A program made the translations under genes and the position numbers. 64,000 bases of DNA from Prolixibacter bellariivorans ATCC BAA-1284 (lineage in GTDB: Bacteria; Bacteroidota; Bacteroidia; Bacteroidales; Prolixibacteraceae), in NCBI RefSeq assembly GCF_000621705.1, contig NZ_JHXO01000006.1, positions 434,001-498,000 of the forward strand. The letters are read 5' to 3'. Of the stretch, positions 9,077 through 18,690 are shown piece after piece. Each line of letters opens with the position of its first letter. The stretch's first letter is position 1. The notes below the pieces were generated by a model. The model was not told the DNA's origin, ran no database searches, and saw only the letters and a program-made list of their open reading frames with translations.

Positions 9077-9101
9077 ATAAAAAAAGGGGCAAAAGCCCCT
9101 T
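9077..9101 (-). terminator. Terminator of the 63-residue protein gene
   Basis: On the minus strand AAGGGGC, loop TTTT, GCCCCTT, then a run of seven T (complement of the A run 9079-9085). It begins 4 bases after the stop codon at 9105 and separates that gene from miaA. Confidence 0.85.
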
Positions 9102-9104
9102 CGG

Positions 9105-9296
9105 TTATAAAATTTCGTCGATGTCTCCGTAAATTTGATTCAGATCCTCCAATTCACCGAAATCAGAGTACTCGTCCAAGTTATCCCATTCCGTTTCCAT
9201 AAGTAAGTCGTTTTCTTTGGATTTGACGTCAAGGAACTGAGACGGGGCCACACTTTTCTTGAAGGTAACCTCCGGTGCATTAAGGTTCTTTTCCAT
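9105..9296 (-). CDS. Small acidic hypothetical protein
   Basis: Not recognised. The protein has 63 residues, no membrane segment and no cysteine. The first half is mixed (KNLNAPEVTFKKSVAPSQFL) and the second half acidic (DNLDEYSDFGELEDLNQIYG). It is accepted as a gene because a clean terminator follows at once and an AT-rich promoter-like region precedes it. Confidence 0.6.
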   Translation of the reverse strand: MEKNLNAPEVTFKKSVAPSQFLDVKSKENDLLMETEWDNLDEYSDFGELEDLNQIYGDIDEIL

Positions 9297-9664
9297 GATA
9301 ATCGTATTTAGTTCAATAAATAAAGATCAATTCGGAAAATGTTAAAACAGAATATTATCTGTTTTTCATTTTAAAAGCACATTCCATCTTTTGCTATTAT
9401 CAGATTGCTTTCAGTTTCTGATGTTGCCGCCGCCAAGGCAATCGGTTTTTTGTTTGTTTATTAACCTGACTAAGTGGCTAATTTGCCTGAAGATCAGATT
9501 TGAATGCTGTTTTTTGAAAACGAAAATTGAAGGAATGTTTCGTTGTAATTATTTTTCGATCCATAACATTTTTCTTAAACAGCATTCCAAAGTAAAAGAT
9601 GTAATTCTAAAATCGATTAGAAATTGTATTAAAAAATGTTAAAAAATGTAGAATCGACCTATTT
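9297..9664. other. AT-rich intergenic region
   Basis: A 368-base spacer upstream of the 63-residue gene and downstream of the small membrane protein gene. It contains a hairpin with arms AAAACAGA (9344-9351) and TCTGTTTT (9358-9365) and several T tracts. A plus-strand open frame at 9391-9642 has AT-driven, cysteine- and phenylalanine-rich composition and is not considered a gene. Nothing else is seen. Confidence 0.5.
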
Positions 9665-10042
9665 TTATAATTGGATACTTCCATGTGTAATTTGGTCCCA
9701 TGGAATAAACGCTCCGAGCAAACCAAGGATAATTCCGATAAGAATAATTTTTAAAATAGCGATCACAATTCCAATGATGGCACAGGTTCTTCCGCTACGG
9801 ATATTTGAATAGGATGAGAGTGTGTAAAGTCTTGGTGTTTGGTGGTATAAGCGTTCTGCGTTGCGGGCCATAACCAGGGCGACCACGCCGGCAACGATAC
9901 CTACCAGACTATTGAAAAACGAAATAACGAGGGCAATAATTCCAAGAATTAGGATGACAGATGCGTTGGGAATTTCGTGTTGAAAGGAGTTTGGGGCTCC
10001 TGTTTGGTTAGTATTCTCTGTTTGGGTATTTTCTGTTTCCAT
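9665..10042 (-). CDS. Small membrane protein (DUF4190/CCC-motif-like)
   Basis: Protein of 125 residues with a soluble Asn/Thr-rich N-terminus (about residues 1-30) and two long hydrophobic regions, VILILGIIALVISFFNSLVG and CAIIGIVIAILKIILIGIIL, separated by a polar stretch with many Tyr and Ser. This resembles the small two-helix membrane proteins annotated as DUF4190 or CCC-motif proteins in Bacteroidota, although the cysteine cluster is absent. The role is unknown. I place the start at METENTQ (10042), since the upstream frame to 10174 is AT-rich spacer containing the acn terminator. Confidence 0.65.
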   Translation of the reverse strand: METENTQTENTNQTGAPNSFQHEIPNASVILILGIIALVISFFNSLVGIVAGVVALVMARNAERLYHQTPRLYTLSSYSNIRSGRTCAIIGIVIAILKIILIGIILGLLGAFIPWDQITHGSIQL

Positions 10043-10139
10043 ATCTTTGTTTTTCTGATTGTTAGTGGAGGTAAATATAAGAAATGGAAAGTATAATATC
10101 CAAATTTTAGAATAATAGGACAGAAAGTTTAAATTATAT

Positions 10140-10170
10140 AAAAAAAGCCGGTTGATACCGGCTTTTTTTA
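10140..10170 (-). terminator. Terminator downstream of aconitase (bidirectional shape)
   Basis: Stem GCCGGT (10147-10152) with ACCGGC (10157-10162), loop TGAT, flanked by A6 and T7 tracts so it can act on either strand. It lies 16 bases beyond the aconitase stop on the minus strand. Confidence 0.8.
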
Positions 10171-10185
10171 TCATATGGGAAGAAA

Positions 10186-12447
10186 TTATTGATTCTCTTT
10201 AATGAAGTTCAGGCATGAACCGGCTTTGAACCATTCAATCTGTGCCTCATTGTAGGTGTGGTTGGCAATGATTTCATCGGTTGAGCCATCGGCATGATGA
10301 AGAACAACTACCAACGAACTTCCGGGAGCAAACTCGGTCAGTTTCAATACATCGATGGTATCGTCTTCCTGTACTTTGTCGTAATCGGCCGGATTATCGA
10401 AGGTCAGTGCCAACATACCCTGTTTTTTCAGGTTTGTTTCGTGGATACGGGCAAATGAACGAACGAGAACAACTCTTACACCCAGATGTCGCGGTTCCAT
10501 AGCTGCATGCTCGCGTGACGAGCCTTCACCGTAGTTTTCGTCTCCAACAATAACAGAACCGATTCCTTTGGCTTTGTAATCACGTGCTGTTGCCGGTACT
10601 TCGCCCAGTTCGCCGGTCAATTGATTTTTTACGGCATTCGTGCGCTCGTTGAAGTAGTTGACACCACCAATTAGCATGTTGTTGGAAATATTATCAAGGT
10701 GTCCGCGGTAACGAAGCCAGGGGCCAGCCATCGAAATATGGTCGGTTGTACATTTTCCTTTTGCTTTGATAAGCAATTTCATTCCCGTCAGGTTGTTACC
10801 ATCCCATGCTTTAAAGGGAGTGAGCAACTGAAGACGCTCAGAATCCGGCTTGACGACCACTTCCAAATTTTTGTTCTCCGATGACGGCGGAATAAAACCT
10901 CTGTCTTTCACATCGAAACCTTTGGTTGGCAAGTCATCGCCTTTGGGCTCATCCAGTTTTACTTTCTCGCCTTTTTCGTTTTCCAGGTAGTCAGTAGCCG
11001 GATTGAAATCGAGCGTACCGGCGATCGAAAAGGCCGTTACAATTTCAGGTGAAGCTACAAAACCATGCGTTTTTGGGTTGCCATCATTTCGCTTGGAGAA
11101 GTTCCTGTTGAATGACGTCATAATGGAGTTCTCATCCAGATTCTCGGCATTGTGACGTGCCCACTGACCGATACATGGACCACAGGCATTGGCCAGCACG
11201 ACTCCACCAATTTGTTCGAAGGTATCGAGGAAACCATCGCGATCGACGGTGTAACGAACCTGTTCAGAACCTGGCGTAACGGTAAATTCCGCTTTAACTT
11301 TCAGGTTTTTGTCCAGTGCCTGCTTAGCTACCGATGCAGCGCGGCTTATATCTTCGTACGAAGAGTTAGTACACGAACCAATCAAACCGACCTCCATTTT
11401 CAGCGGCCATCCGTTCTCTTTGGCTACTTTACCAAATTGTGAAACAGGTGTTGCCAAATCCGGAGTGAACGGACCATTAATATGTGGTTCCAGTTCCGAA
11501 AGATTAATTTCGATAATCTGATCGTAATAAGCTTCCGGATTTTCTGCAACTTCCGGATCGGGACGGAGGTGTTCTTCGATTTTGGCAGCCATTTCAGCTA
11601 CATCGGTACGACCGGTAGCTTTCAGGTATTTTGCCATCGATTCGTCGAACGGGAAGGTAGAAGTAGTGGCTCCGATTTCGGCACCCATGTTACAAATGGT
11701 ACCTTTTCCGGTTCCGGAGATGGATTCGACTCCCGGGCCAAAATACTCGACGATGCTTCCGGTTCCACCTTTTACAGTAAGAATGCCGGCCACTTTCAGA
11801 ATAACATCTTTGGGAGAGGTCCATCCACTGAGTTTCCCGGTAAGTTTCACACCAATCAGTTTCGGGAATTTCAGTTCCCAGGGTAGTCCGGCCATTACAT
11901 CTACTGCATCGGCACCACCTACACCAATGGCAACCATTCCCATACCGCCTGCATTAGGCGTATGCGAGTCGGTTCCAATCATCATTCCACCCGGGAATGC
12001 GTAATTCTCCAGAACTACCTGGTGAATAATTCCGGCTCCCGGTTTCCAAAAACCGATTCCGTATTTTTTTGAGGCTGACGCCAGAAAATCGTATACTTCT
12101 TTGTTGGTTTTCTCTGCAGTAGTAAGGTCTTCTTTTGCTCCTTCCTTAGCCAGGATCAAGTGGTCGCAGTGAACGGTCGAAGGGACCGAAACCTGAGCTT
12201 TTCCGGCCTGCATAAACTGGAGAACAGCCATCTGTGCAGTGGCATCCTGCATGGCAACACGGTCCGGTGCAAAATTCACGTAAGATTCGCCCCGTTTAAA
12301 CGGTTCGTTAGGAAGATCACCGGAAAGGTGAGAATAAAGAATTTTTTCACTTAGGGTCATGGGGCGCCCCAGAAGTTTACGGGCTTGCTTGATTCTTTCA
12401 GGATAGCGTTCATATACCTGACGAATCATTTCAACATCATATGCCAT
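10186..12447 (-). CDS. acn: Aconitate hydratase (mitochondrial-type)
   Basis: TCA-cycle enzyme that interconverts citrate and isocitrate through cis-aconitate, 753 residues. The [4Fe-4S] ligands are visible in [13 protein letters not shown] (first Cys) and [13 protein letters not shown] (second and third Cys). The substrate-binding [20 protein letters not shown] segment and the C-terminal swivel domain with [20 protein letters not shown] are also present. Length and motif order resemble mitochondrial-type aconitases rather than AcnB. It is transcribed alone and ends at a strong terminator. Confidence 0.96.
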   Translation of the reverse strand: MAYDVEMIRQVYERYPERIKQARKLLGRPMTLSEKILYSHLSGDLPNEPFKRGESYVNFAPDRVAMQDATAQMAVLQFMQAGKAQVSVPSTVHCDHLILAKEGAKEDLTTAEKTNKEVYDFLASASKKYGIGFWKPGAGIIHQVVLENYAFPGGMMIGTDSHTPNAGGMGMVAIGVGGADAVDVMAGLPWELKFPKLIGVKLTGKLSGWTSPKDVILKVAGILTVKGGTGSIVEYFGPGVESISGTGKGTICNMGAEIGATTSTFPFDESMAKYLKATGRTDVAEMAAKIEEHLRPDPEVAENPEAYYDQIIEINLSELEPHINGPFTPDLATPVSQFGKVAKENGWPLKMEVGLIGSCTNSSYEDISRAASVAKQALDKNLKVKAEFTVTPGSEQVRYTVDRDGFLDTFEQIGGVVLANACGPCIGQWARHNAENLDENSIMTSFNRNFSKRNDGNPKTHGFVASPEIVTAFSIAGTLDFNPATDYLENEKGEKVKLDEPKGDDLPTKGFDVKDRGFIPPSSENKNLEVVVKPDSERLQLLTPFKAWDGNNLTGMKLLIKAKGKCTTDHISMAGPWLRYRGHLDNISNNMLIGGVNYFNERTNAVKNQLTGELGEVPATARDYKAKGIGSVIVGDENYGEGSSREHAAMEPRHLGVRVVLVRSFARIHETNLKKQGMLALTFDNPADYDKVQEDDTIDVLKLTEFAPGSSLVVVLHHADGSTDEIIANHTYNEAQIEWFKAGSCLNFIKENQ

Positions 12448-12588
12448 TTTTTAATCGATTTATTTAGATATGTCGCAAAATAATATTTATTAATCATAAA
12501 CGGATATAAAATCTAAAGGTTTGTAAGGGGCGAATTGTTTCAAAATCTTTGAAATATTTCTACCTTGGAGAAGCAAACCAAATCGCTC

Positions 12589-13836
12589 ATGCTGTTCAAT
12601 CCGCTCACTCAGGAGAACATATTAATGTCGATCCAGTCCATCAGAGGAAACTGGGTTCGTTCGGTGCTGACCATCCTAATCATTGCCGTTGGAATTACGG
12701 CTTTGGTTGGCATTTTAACAGCTATTGATTCCATTAAAAATTCCATTACAGCAGAATTTACGCGGCTTGGTGCTAATACATTTACCATTCAGAGCCGTGG
12801 TATGCGGGTGCAAGTGGGCGGAAACCGCTATCGAAGTAAGAATTACAGTTACATCAGCTATTTCGAAGCACGGGAGTTTAAGGATGAGTTCGATTTCCCA
12901 GCCGAGGTTTCCATGACAGTTAATGCGACCGGTACAGCAACGGTCCGTTATGAATCACAAAAAAGTAATCCCAATGTCAGGGTAATCGGTGTCGATGGTA
13001 ATTATCTGCAAACGGCCGGATACGACATCAGCATGGGACGAAATTTTGCTTCACAGGAGATTCATTCCGGAACGAATGTGGCTTTGTTGGGAAATGGGTT
13101 GGCCCGAAAACTCTTCCCGGGAATACTGAATCCGACTGGCCGGGTTGTTTCTATTGGGACGGCGCGTTATCGTGTCATTGGTATTCTGGCCGAGAAGGGT
13201 AGTGGCTTTGGTTCATCCGGCGACCGATTAGTGTTATTGCCGTATTCCAATGTTCGGCAGGTTTTTTCGCGTCCACAGATGAATTTTCAAATTCAGGTAA
13301 TGCCGAAATCACCACAGTTACTTGATATCGCAGTGGGAGAAGCAGAGGGTTTATTCCGTGTTATTCGGGGCCTGGATGTCAAAGACGAATCGGATTTTAA
13401 TATTGTAAAAAGCGACAACCTCGTAAATATCCTGTTGGAAAATATCAAATACATTACGTTGGCAGCCACCATTATTGGATTCATTACGTTGCTTGGAGCG
13501 GCCATTGGTTTAATGAATATCATGCTGGTCACCGTTTCGGAACGGACCCGCGAGATAGGTATCCGGAAAGCCATGGGAGCCAATTCCCGAACCATCCGGC
13601 AACAGTTCCTGATTGAATCCATTGTCATTGGCCAGCTTGGAGGTTTGGTTGGTATCGTACTGGGTATATTAGCCGGAAATGGTGTTTCCGCGCTAATCGG
13701 AAGCTCCTTCATTGTTCCGTGGCTATGGATTTTTTCCGGGGTAGCGCTCTGTTTGCTTGTCAGCCTGGCTTCGGGATTTTTACCGGCCATGCAGGCAGCC
13801 AGGCTCGATCCCATCGAAGCGCTGCGATACGAATAA
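12589..13836 (+). CDS. MacB/FtsX-type ABC transporter permease
   Basis: Membrane subunit of a MacB-like ABC system, 415 residues. One transmembrane helix lies near the N-terminus (VLTILIIAVGITALVGILTA), then a large extracytoplasmic MacB-PCD-type domain, then three C-terminal helices with the FtsX signature ERTREIGIRKAMGANSRTIR and the typical ending DPIEALRYE. Such proteins pair with an ATPase for lipoprotein or peptide handling, but no ATPase or membrane-fusion gene is adjacent. A weak promoter (TTG 12535-12537, 23 bases, TACCTTGG 12561-12568) supports the ATG at 12589 over a TTG at 12565. The TonB-receptor gene follows after 137 bases that hold putative LytTR sites. Confidence 0.88.
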   Translation: MLFNPLTQENILMSIQSIRGNWVRSVLTILIIAVGITALVGILTAIDSIKNSITAEFTRLGANTFTIQSRGMRVQVGGNRYRSKNYSYISYFEAREFKDEFDFPAEVSMTVNATGTATVRYESQKSNPNVRVIGVDGNYLQTAGYDISMGRNFASQEIHSGTNVALLGNGLARKLFPGILNPTGRVVSIGTARYRVIGILAEKGSGFGSSGDRLVLLPYSNVRQVFSRPQMNFQIQVMPKSPQLLDIAVGEAEGLFRVIRGLDVKDESDFNIVKSDNLVNILLENIKYITLAATIIGFITLLGAAIGLMNIMLVTVSERTREIGIRKAMGANSRTIRQQFLIESIVIGQLGGLVGIVLGILAGNGVSALIGSSFIVPWLWIFSGVALCLLVSLASGFLPAMQAARLDPIEALRYE

Positions 13837-13859
13837 CTTCCGAATGGGATAATCCTTCG

Positions 13860-13930
13860 CAGCTCATCCACTCAAATTTCAGTTCATCCGGATTCTTGTG
13901 CAGTTCATCCGGTTCTTTTTTCTATTCTTG
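13860..13930 (+). promoter_or_regulatory. Putative LytTR operator repeats and promoter of the TonB-receptor operon
   Basis: Three direct repeats lie in the gap before the receptor gene: CAGCTCATCC (13860-13869), CAGTTCATCC (13880-13889) and CAGTTCATCC (13901-13910), at 20- and 21-base intervals. LytTR regulators bind pairs of about 9-base direct repeats resembling CMGTTCRTC one or two helical turns apart, so these fit. A near-consensus -7 box TATTCTTG is at 13923-13930, placing the repeats where an activator would sit. Regulation by the LytTR protein encoded at 17835-18608 is inferred. Confidence 0.55.
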
Positions 13931-13973
13931 CTGACTCACCGCAATTTTGAGGTACACAATACCTGAAAATGTG

Positions 13974-16103
13974 ATGAAAAAGATTCAGCTTATATTCCTG
14001 TTAATCATTTTTGCGATTCCGGCTTTCAGCCAGATTTCCATTCATGGAAAAATTGAGGATACCGATCATCATCCGCTGCCCGGTGCCAATATTTATTTCG
14101 AGAATACGTACGAAGGCACCACTTCGGACAGTGACGGTGTTTTTCAATTGACTTCTCAGCTCGAAGGAGCGCAACGGTTGAAAGTTACCTTCCTGGGTTA
14201 CATCCCTTACACCGTTGCTATTCCGGCGAAAGCCGATACAATTATGGTGATTAAACTGCAACCAGAACACAACAAGGTCGATGAGGTCGTAATTACCGCC
14301 GGTACGTTTGGTACAGCCGACGATGAACAAACGGTTAGCCTGAAAGCCATCGATATTCTGACAACGCCAACCTCGGAAGGAGATGTTTACGGGGCCTTGC
14401 GAACCTTACCGGGAACGCAACAGGTTCCCGAAGACGGACGGCTATTCGTTCGGGGAGGTGAGGCTTACGAAACCAAAACCTTCATCGATGGTATGGAGAT
14501 GCAGCAACCGTACAGTAGCTCCACGCCCGATTTGCCTTCGCGTGGCCGGTTTTCGCCGGAACTGTTTAAAGGGACCCTGTTCAGCACGGGTGGCTATTCG
14601 GCCGAATACGGACAGGCTCTTTCGTCGGCACTTATTCTGCGCACCATCGATCTGCCCAAAGAATCTTTTACCTCCATTGGCTTACTGAATGTCGGTTTTC
14701 AGGGAGGCTATACCAAACGGTTTGATAAGGCATCCATCAGTGCTTCTGGTGAATATTATAATCTTGGACTTAATAATAAAATTAATCCGCCCCGTAACGC
14801 TTTCGCGGAAGATCCAATCCAGATGAATGGTTTGGTGCACGCCCAGGTTAAATCGGGCAAGCGGGGAATGTGGAAGACTCTGTACTCATTCAACCATCAT
14901 CAGCTCATTGCTCCCTATGCTACTTCAGCTACAAATCTGGAGAACGTAGCCGTGAACTCGACCAATCATTATGTGAATAGTACCTACCGGAATATGTTGT
15001 CGGATACCTGGTTGGTTTATGGTGGTATTTCCGGTGACTATTACGACGACCACATCAAAATGGAAGAGGGGAACTACCATATTCTGGACCATTATTCCCA
15101 AGGTCGTGCTGGTTTGAAATACCTGCCCTCGGAAAAGGTGAAAATCAATATGGGGTTGGATGCCAACTGGCACGACAACGAGCGCTCCAACGAGGCAGTG
15201 GCCGGGCAGAAAGCCGGCTTCACACAACGAACACTCGCCACTTATGCCGAAGGAGAGTTTCAGTTGGGTAACAACTGGGCCGTTCGGTTGGGAGTACGAC
15301 CCGAATATTTCGGTCTCCTGGAAAAGGTAAAAGTAGCTCCAAGACTTTCGTTGGCCCGAAAAACCGGTGAACACAGTCAGCTTTCACTGGCTTACGGAAC
15401 CTTTTACCAAAATGCCCCCGATGAGTACCTGGCTTTCAATCATAGGCTAAATACTGAAGAGGCTAAACATTTCATTTTAAATTACCAGTATTCTTACGAT
15501 AAACGGGATTTCCGGATTGAGACCTATTACAAGGATTACCAGAACCTGGTGAAATTCAACCAGGCCTCCACCGAATATGCTCCATCTTACTACACGTCAT
15601 CAGGAACCGGTTATTCAAAAGGAGTCGACCTTTTCTTCCGTGACCGAAAAAGCATTCCACTGCTCGATTACTGGATTGCTTATTCGTACCTCGATACCAA
15701 GCGTGATTATCGTGATTTCCCGACAAAGGCAACTCCGGGCTTTGTATCGAAAAACACGTTGTCGGTTGTTGGCAAGTATTGGATCGCCGGCTGGAATACC
15801 CAGTTTGGATTCAGCTTTAGCGCTGCCAGCGGAAGGCCTTATGATGACCCGAACACGCCGGTATTTATGGATAAAAAAGCTCCGGCTTATTCCAGTCTCA
15901 GTCTGAATGCCGCACATCTGGCGTACCTCTTTGGTAACTACACCATTTTCTACTGCTCTGTTGGAAATGTGCTGGGACGCGACAAACCCTACACCTACCG
16001 ATATACAGAAACACCGAACAGTTCAGGCGTATATGAGCGGATTCCCGTACAGGCCGAAACGCTGCGCAGCATTATCCTTGGCGTCTTCATTCAAATTAAA
16101 TAA
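13974..16103 (+). CDS. TonB-dependent outer-membrane receptor
   Basis: Outer-membrane receptor/porin driven by TonB, 709 residues. Signal peptide MKKIQLIFLLIIFAIPAFSQ; carboxypeptidase-regulatory-like domain at about residues 22-100 (GANIYFENTYEGTTSDSDG); plug domain at about 110-220 (RTLPGTQQVPEDGRLFVRGG, GYSAEYGQALSSALIL); then a beta-barrel rich in alternating aromatic strands. The carboxypeptidase-regulatory prefix is typical of Bacteroidota receptors. No SusD partner is next to it, so it is more likely a siderophore, peptide or metal receptor than a glycan porin, but the ligand is unknown. It leads a run with a TPR-like protein (19-base gap) and a LytS/LytTR pair. The start at 13974 is fixed by the signal peptide. 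Confidence 0.92.
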   Translation: MKKIQLIFLLIIFAIPAFSQISIHGKIEDTDHHPLPGANIYFENTYEGTTSDSDGVFQLTSQLEGAQRLKVTFLGYIPYTVAIPAKADTIMVIKLQPEHNKVDEVVITAGTFGTADDEQTVSLKAIDILTTPTSEGDVYGALRTLPGTQQVPEDGRLFVRGGEAYETKTFIDGMEMQQPYSSSTPDLPSRGRFSPELFKGTLFSTGGYSAEYGQALSSALILRTIDLPKESFTSIGLLNVGFQGGYTKRFDKASISASGEYYNLGLNNKINPPRNAFAEDPIQMNGLVHAQVKSGKRGMWKTLYSFNHHQLIAPYATSATNLENVAVNSTNHYVNSTYRNMLSDTWLVYGGISGDYYDDHIKMEEGNYHILDHYSQGRAGLKYLPSEKVKINMGLDANWHDNERSNEAVAGQKAGFTQRTLATYAEGEFQLGNNWAVRLGVRPEYFGLLEKVKVAPRLSLARKTGEHSQLSLAYGTFYQNAPDEYLAFNHRLNTEEAKHFILNYQYSYDKRDFRIETYYKDYQNLVKFNQASTEYAPSYYTSSGTGYSKGVDLFFRDRKSIPLLDYWIAYSYLDTKRDYRDFPTKATPGFVSKNTLSVVGKYWIAGWNTQFGFSFSAASGRPYDDPNTPVFMDKKAPAYSSLSLNAAHLAYLFGNYTIFYCSVGNVLGRDKPYTYRYTETPNSSGVYERIPVQAETLRSIILGVFIQIK

Positions 16104-16122
16104 CAACTAAAAAAATAGCATC

Positions 16123-16758
16123 ATGAAAAAAGTAGCTTTGATTATCATCGTTATGGTTTTGGGAACCACGAATCTTTGGGCACAGAATTATGCTGGCGCT
16201 ATGCAAAATGCGCTTGCTAAAATGGGTGCAGCTAAATCGACAACCGATTTTGTTGCCGCATCGCAAATTTTCGACCGTATCAGTCAGGTGGAAACAGCCA
16301 AATGGATACCGGCTTACTATGGCGCTTTGTCGCTCATCAATGGAAGTTATACCGGAAAAGAAAAGGAAAAGCGTGATCAGATGCTCGACCAGGCGCAGAA
16401 GTTTATCGATACTTGCCTGAAGCGTTCGCCGGAGAACAGCGAAGCCATGACATTGCAGGGCTATTTGTACCAGGCGCGCATTGGCGTCGACGGCTCCCGT
16501 GGGCAGGAATTCTCGCAAAAAGCAGCCGGTGCGTTAAAGCAGGCAATGGCATGGGATGCAAATAATCCTAGGGCCACCTCCCTGATGGCCATGAATGTAT
16601 TTTACACTCCCTCATTTTACGGAGGCGGGAAAGAGAATGCGTTACCATTATTCGAGAAAGCGGAGAAGTTGTTTGCCGAACAGAAAATCTCGTCGCCGTT
16701 TGCACCGGCATGGGGAAAAGAAATGAACCAACATTTTCTGCAGGAGTGTAAAAAGTAA
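16123..16758 (+). CDS. Exported TPR-like protein
   Basis: Protein of 211 residues with a clear signal peptide (MKKVALIIIVMVLGTTNLWA, then QNYAG). The mature part is helical and alanine-rich with TPR-like spacing: FVAASQIFDRISQVETAKWI, MLDQAQKFIDTCLKRSPENS and EAMTLQGYLYQARIG, then KQAMAWDANNPRATSLMAMN. It is probably periplasmic or surface-anchored. It lies 19 bases after the TonB receptor and 42 bases before the kinase, so it very likely belongs to the same operon and may act as an accessory to the receptor. No specific function can be given. Confidence 0.75.
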   Translation: MKKVALIIIVMVLGTTNLWAQNYAGAMQNALAKMGAAKSTTDFVAASQIFDRISQVETAKWIPAYYGALSLINGSYTGKEKEKRDQMLDQAQKFIDTCLKRSPENSEAMTLQGYLYQARIGVDGSRGQEFSQKAAGALKQAMAWDANNPRATSLMAMNVFYTPSFYGGGKENALPLFEKAEKLFAEQKISSPFAPAWGKEMNQHFLQECKK

Positions 16759-16800
16759 ATCAAATATTATGTTTCGGCAGTTTTCCCTAATTTTAGACTA

Positions 16801-17829
16801 ATGAAAGAATCAAAGAAAAGCTGGAAAACACATCTGCGCGATTTGGTGATTGTAACGGCTGTTGGTTTTACGATAACCTTCTCGTTAAGCGACTTTGCAA
16901 ATGTCATGAACTCCTTTTGGAGCATAATGGTATATAATGTCATTATCGGGATGGGATTGTGGAAAGGGAACGAACTGGTTACTTCGCTGGTTCAGCATTG
17001 GTATCCCTGGCATGCCAATCGCTCGCGCACTTATGTTTTAATGTGGATTGGAATTATTGTTTATTCGCTGGTATTTATTCTGCTGTTCAATGTCATTTGG
17101 GCGACAACTGCGAATCATATTCCGTTGAATGAATTCCTGAAGTATTATAAGTTCACGATTCTGATTGAATTTTTCATTTCGCTCGGCATTGCGGGAATTA
17201 TTTACACCTCCACCTTTTTCAAAAACTGGCGAAACTTGTTGCAGAAGCATGCCGAGATGGAAAAGGCTACTATTGAATCGAAACTGACCGCATTGCAGAA
17301 CCAGGTCAATCCGCATTTTCTTTTCAATTGCCTGAATACGCTCGATTCGCTGGTTTATGTCGATGCCGGAAAAGCGAGTCGTTTCATTGGTGACTTGTCG
17401 AAAGTGTACCGGTATGTGTTGGATCAGAATGATGTGGTCACCCTGGCGAAAGAAGTGGAATTCTGTCAATCGTACCTCGTGCTGGAGCAGTTTCGGTTTG
17501 GCGATAAACTGAAAATCGACTTTCAGCTAAGCGGAAGTGAGTCGGTGAAAATACTGCGCATGGGGCTTCAGTTGATGCTGGAGAATGCCATCAAACACAA
17601 TGAAATTTCCAACGAAAAACCGTTGCATATTGAAGTAAAACGGGAAGACGATTTTGTTGTCGTGAAAAATAATCTGCAGCTGAAAACAACGTTGCCGGCT
17701 TCAGCAAAAATGGGACAGCATAATTTGCAGGAACGCTATCGGTTGATGGGCGAACAAACTCCGGAATTTGGGGTAGAAGGCGAATTCTATGTTGCCCGTA
17801 TTCCGTTGTTCATGAATGAAGAAGAATAA
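16801..17829 (+). CDS. LytS/YehU-family membrane sensor histidine kinase
   Basis: Sensor kinase of 342 residues with about four N-terminal membrane helices (residues about 10-140), a short coiled segment (LLQKHAEMEKATIESKL), then the His-kinase domain of the LytS class. The phosphoacceptor motif is NQVNPHFLFNCLNTLDSL and the ATP-binding N-box LQLMLENAIKHNE. The G-box region is short (KMGQHNLQERY), as usual for this class. The partner is the LytTR regulator 5 bases downstream. No periplasmic sensor domain is visible, so the signal is probably sensed in the membrane or through a neighbouring protein. Confidence 0.92.
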   Translation: MKESKKSWKTHLRDLVIVTAVGFTITFSLSDFANVMNSFWSIMVYNVIIGMGLWKGNELVTSLVQHWYPWHANRSRTYVLMWIGIIVYSLVFILLFNVIWATTANHIPLNEFLKYYKFTILIEFFISLGIAGIIYTSTFFKNWRNLLQKHAEMEKATIESKLTALQNQVNPHFLFNCLNTLDSLVYVDAGKASRFIGDLSKVYRYVLDQNDVVTLAKEVEFCQSYLVLEQFRFGDKLKIDFQLSGSESVKILRMGLQLMLENAIKHNEISNEKPLHIEVKREDDFVVVKNNLQLKTTLPASAKMGQHNLQERYRLMGEQTPEFGVEGEFYVARIPLFMNEEE

Positions 17830-17834
17830 TTGTT

Positions 17835-18608
17835 ATGAAGATACTGATTGTCGAAGATGAGCCGCTTGCAGCCGAAAAGCTGGAGGCAATGATTCGGGAA
17901 TACCTTCCGGAAGTCGATGTGGCGGGACCATTCGACAGTATCCGGCAAACAGTTGGCTGGTTGAAAAAGAACGATATCCCTGAACTGGCTTTTTTTGATA
18001 TTCAGCTGGCCGACGGGCTGAGTTTCGAAATCTTCGAACAAGCCGATGTATCCTTCCCGGTGATTTTTACCACGGCTTTTGATGAGTATGCGTTGAAGGC
18101 GTTCAAAGTAAACAGTGTCGATTACCTGTTGAAGCCCATCGACAAAGAAGAGCTTCATTCATCGTTGAAAAAATACGAGCGACTGTTCAAACAACCGGAC
18201 AAACAGGGAAAGGTATCGGTTGAAGCGATTGATAAGATTTACCGGATGATAACGAAGAATTACCGGAACCGGTTTTTGATTCGGGTAGGGGAGCATCTTC
18301 GGCCGCTTGATGTTACCGATGTGGTCTATTTTTATTCGCAGCAACGGGCCACCTTCGTGTTAACGGTTGCCGGGAAAAATTACGATCTGGACTTTACGCT
18401 CGACCAACTGGAACAAGACCTCGATCCGGAACTGTTCTTTCGTGTTAACCGGGGAGCGCTGGTCCGCCTGGATGCCATCAGGGATGTGCTGATTTATTCG
18501 GGGAACCGGCTTCGGCTGAAGTTGGTGAATGAACCGGATGAACCGGTGCTGGTCAGTCGCGAAAGAGTTGGCATGTTTAAGCAATGGCTGGAAGGAGGAA
18601 ATACCTAA
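17835..18608 (+). CDS. LytTR-family response regulator
   Basis: Two-domain regulator of 257 residues. The receiver domain occupies about residues 1-120 with acidic residues in VEDEPLAAEKL, phosphoacceptor Asp55 in ELAFFDIQLADG, and the conserved Lys in VDYLLKPIDKEE. The C-terminal LytTR DNA-binding domain (about 150-252) shows FLIRVGEHLRPLDVTDVVYF and FFRVNRGALVRLDAI, typical of the beta-rich fold. It is coupled to the LytS kinase gene. Three direct repeats of LytTR type in front of the TonB-receptor gene suggest that it controls its own operon. Confidence 0.93.
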   Translation: MKILIVEDEPLAAEKLEAMIREYLPEVDVAGPFDSIRQTVGWLKKNDIPELAFFDIQLADGLSFEIFEQADVSFPVIFTTAFDEYALKAFKVNSVDYLLKPIDKEELHSSLKKYERLFKQPDKQGKVSVEAIDKIYRMITKNYRNRFLIRVGEHLRPLDVTDVVYFYSQQRATFVLTVAGKNYDLDFTLDQLEQDLDPELFFRVNRGALVRLDAIRDVLIYSGNRLRLKLVNEPDEPVLVSRERVGMFKQWLEGGNT

Positions 18609-18690
18609 ACCTGGTCCTTCGCAATTTCATTGGCCAAAACTGGTTGATTCCGGTTTCCCGGAAAGGAAAAATGGCTTCAGAGCGATTGTT

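Noticed and set aside
9391-9642. 83-codon plus-strand frame
   Set aside because: AT-driven composition (Phe, Cys, Ile, Lys), no ribosome-binding signal and no recognisable domain.
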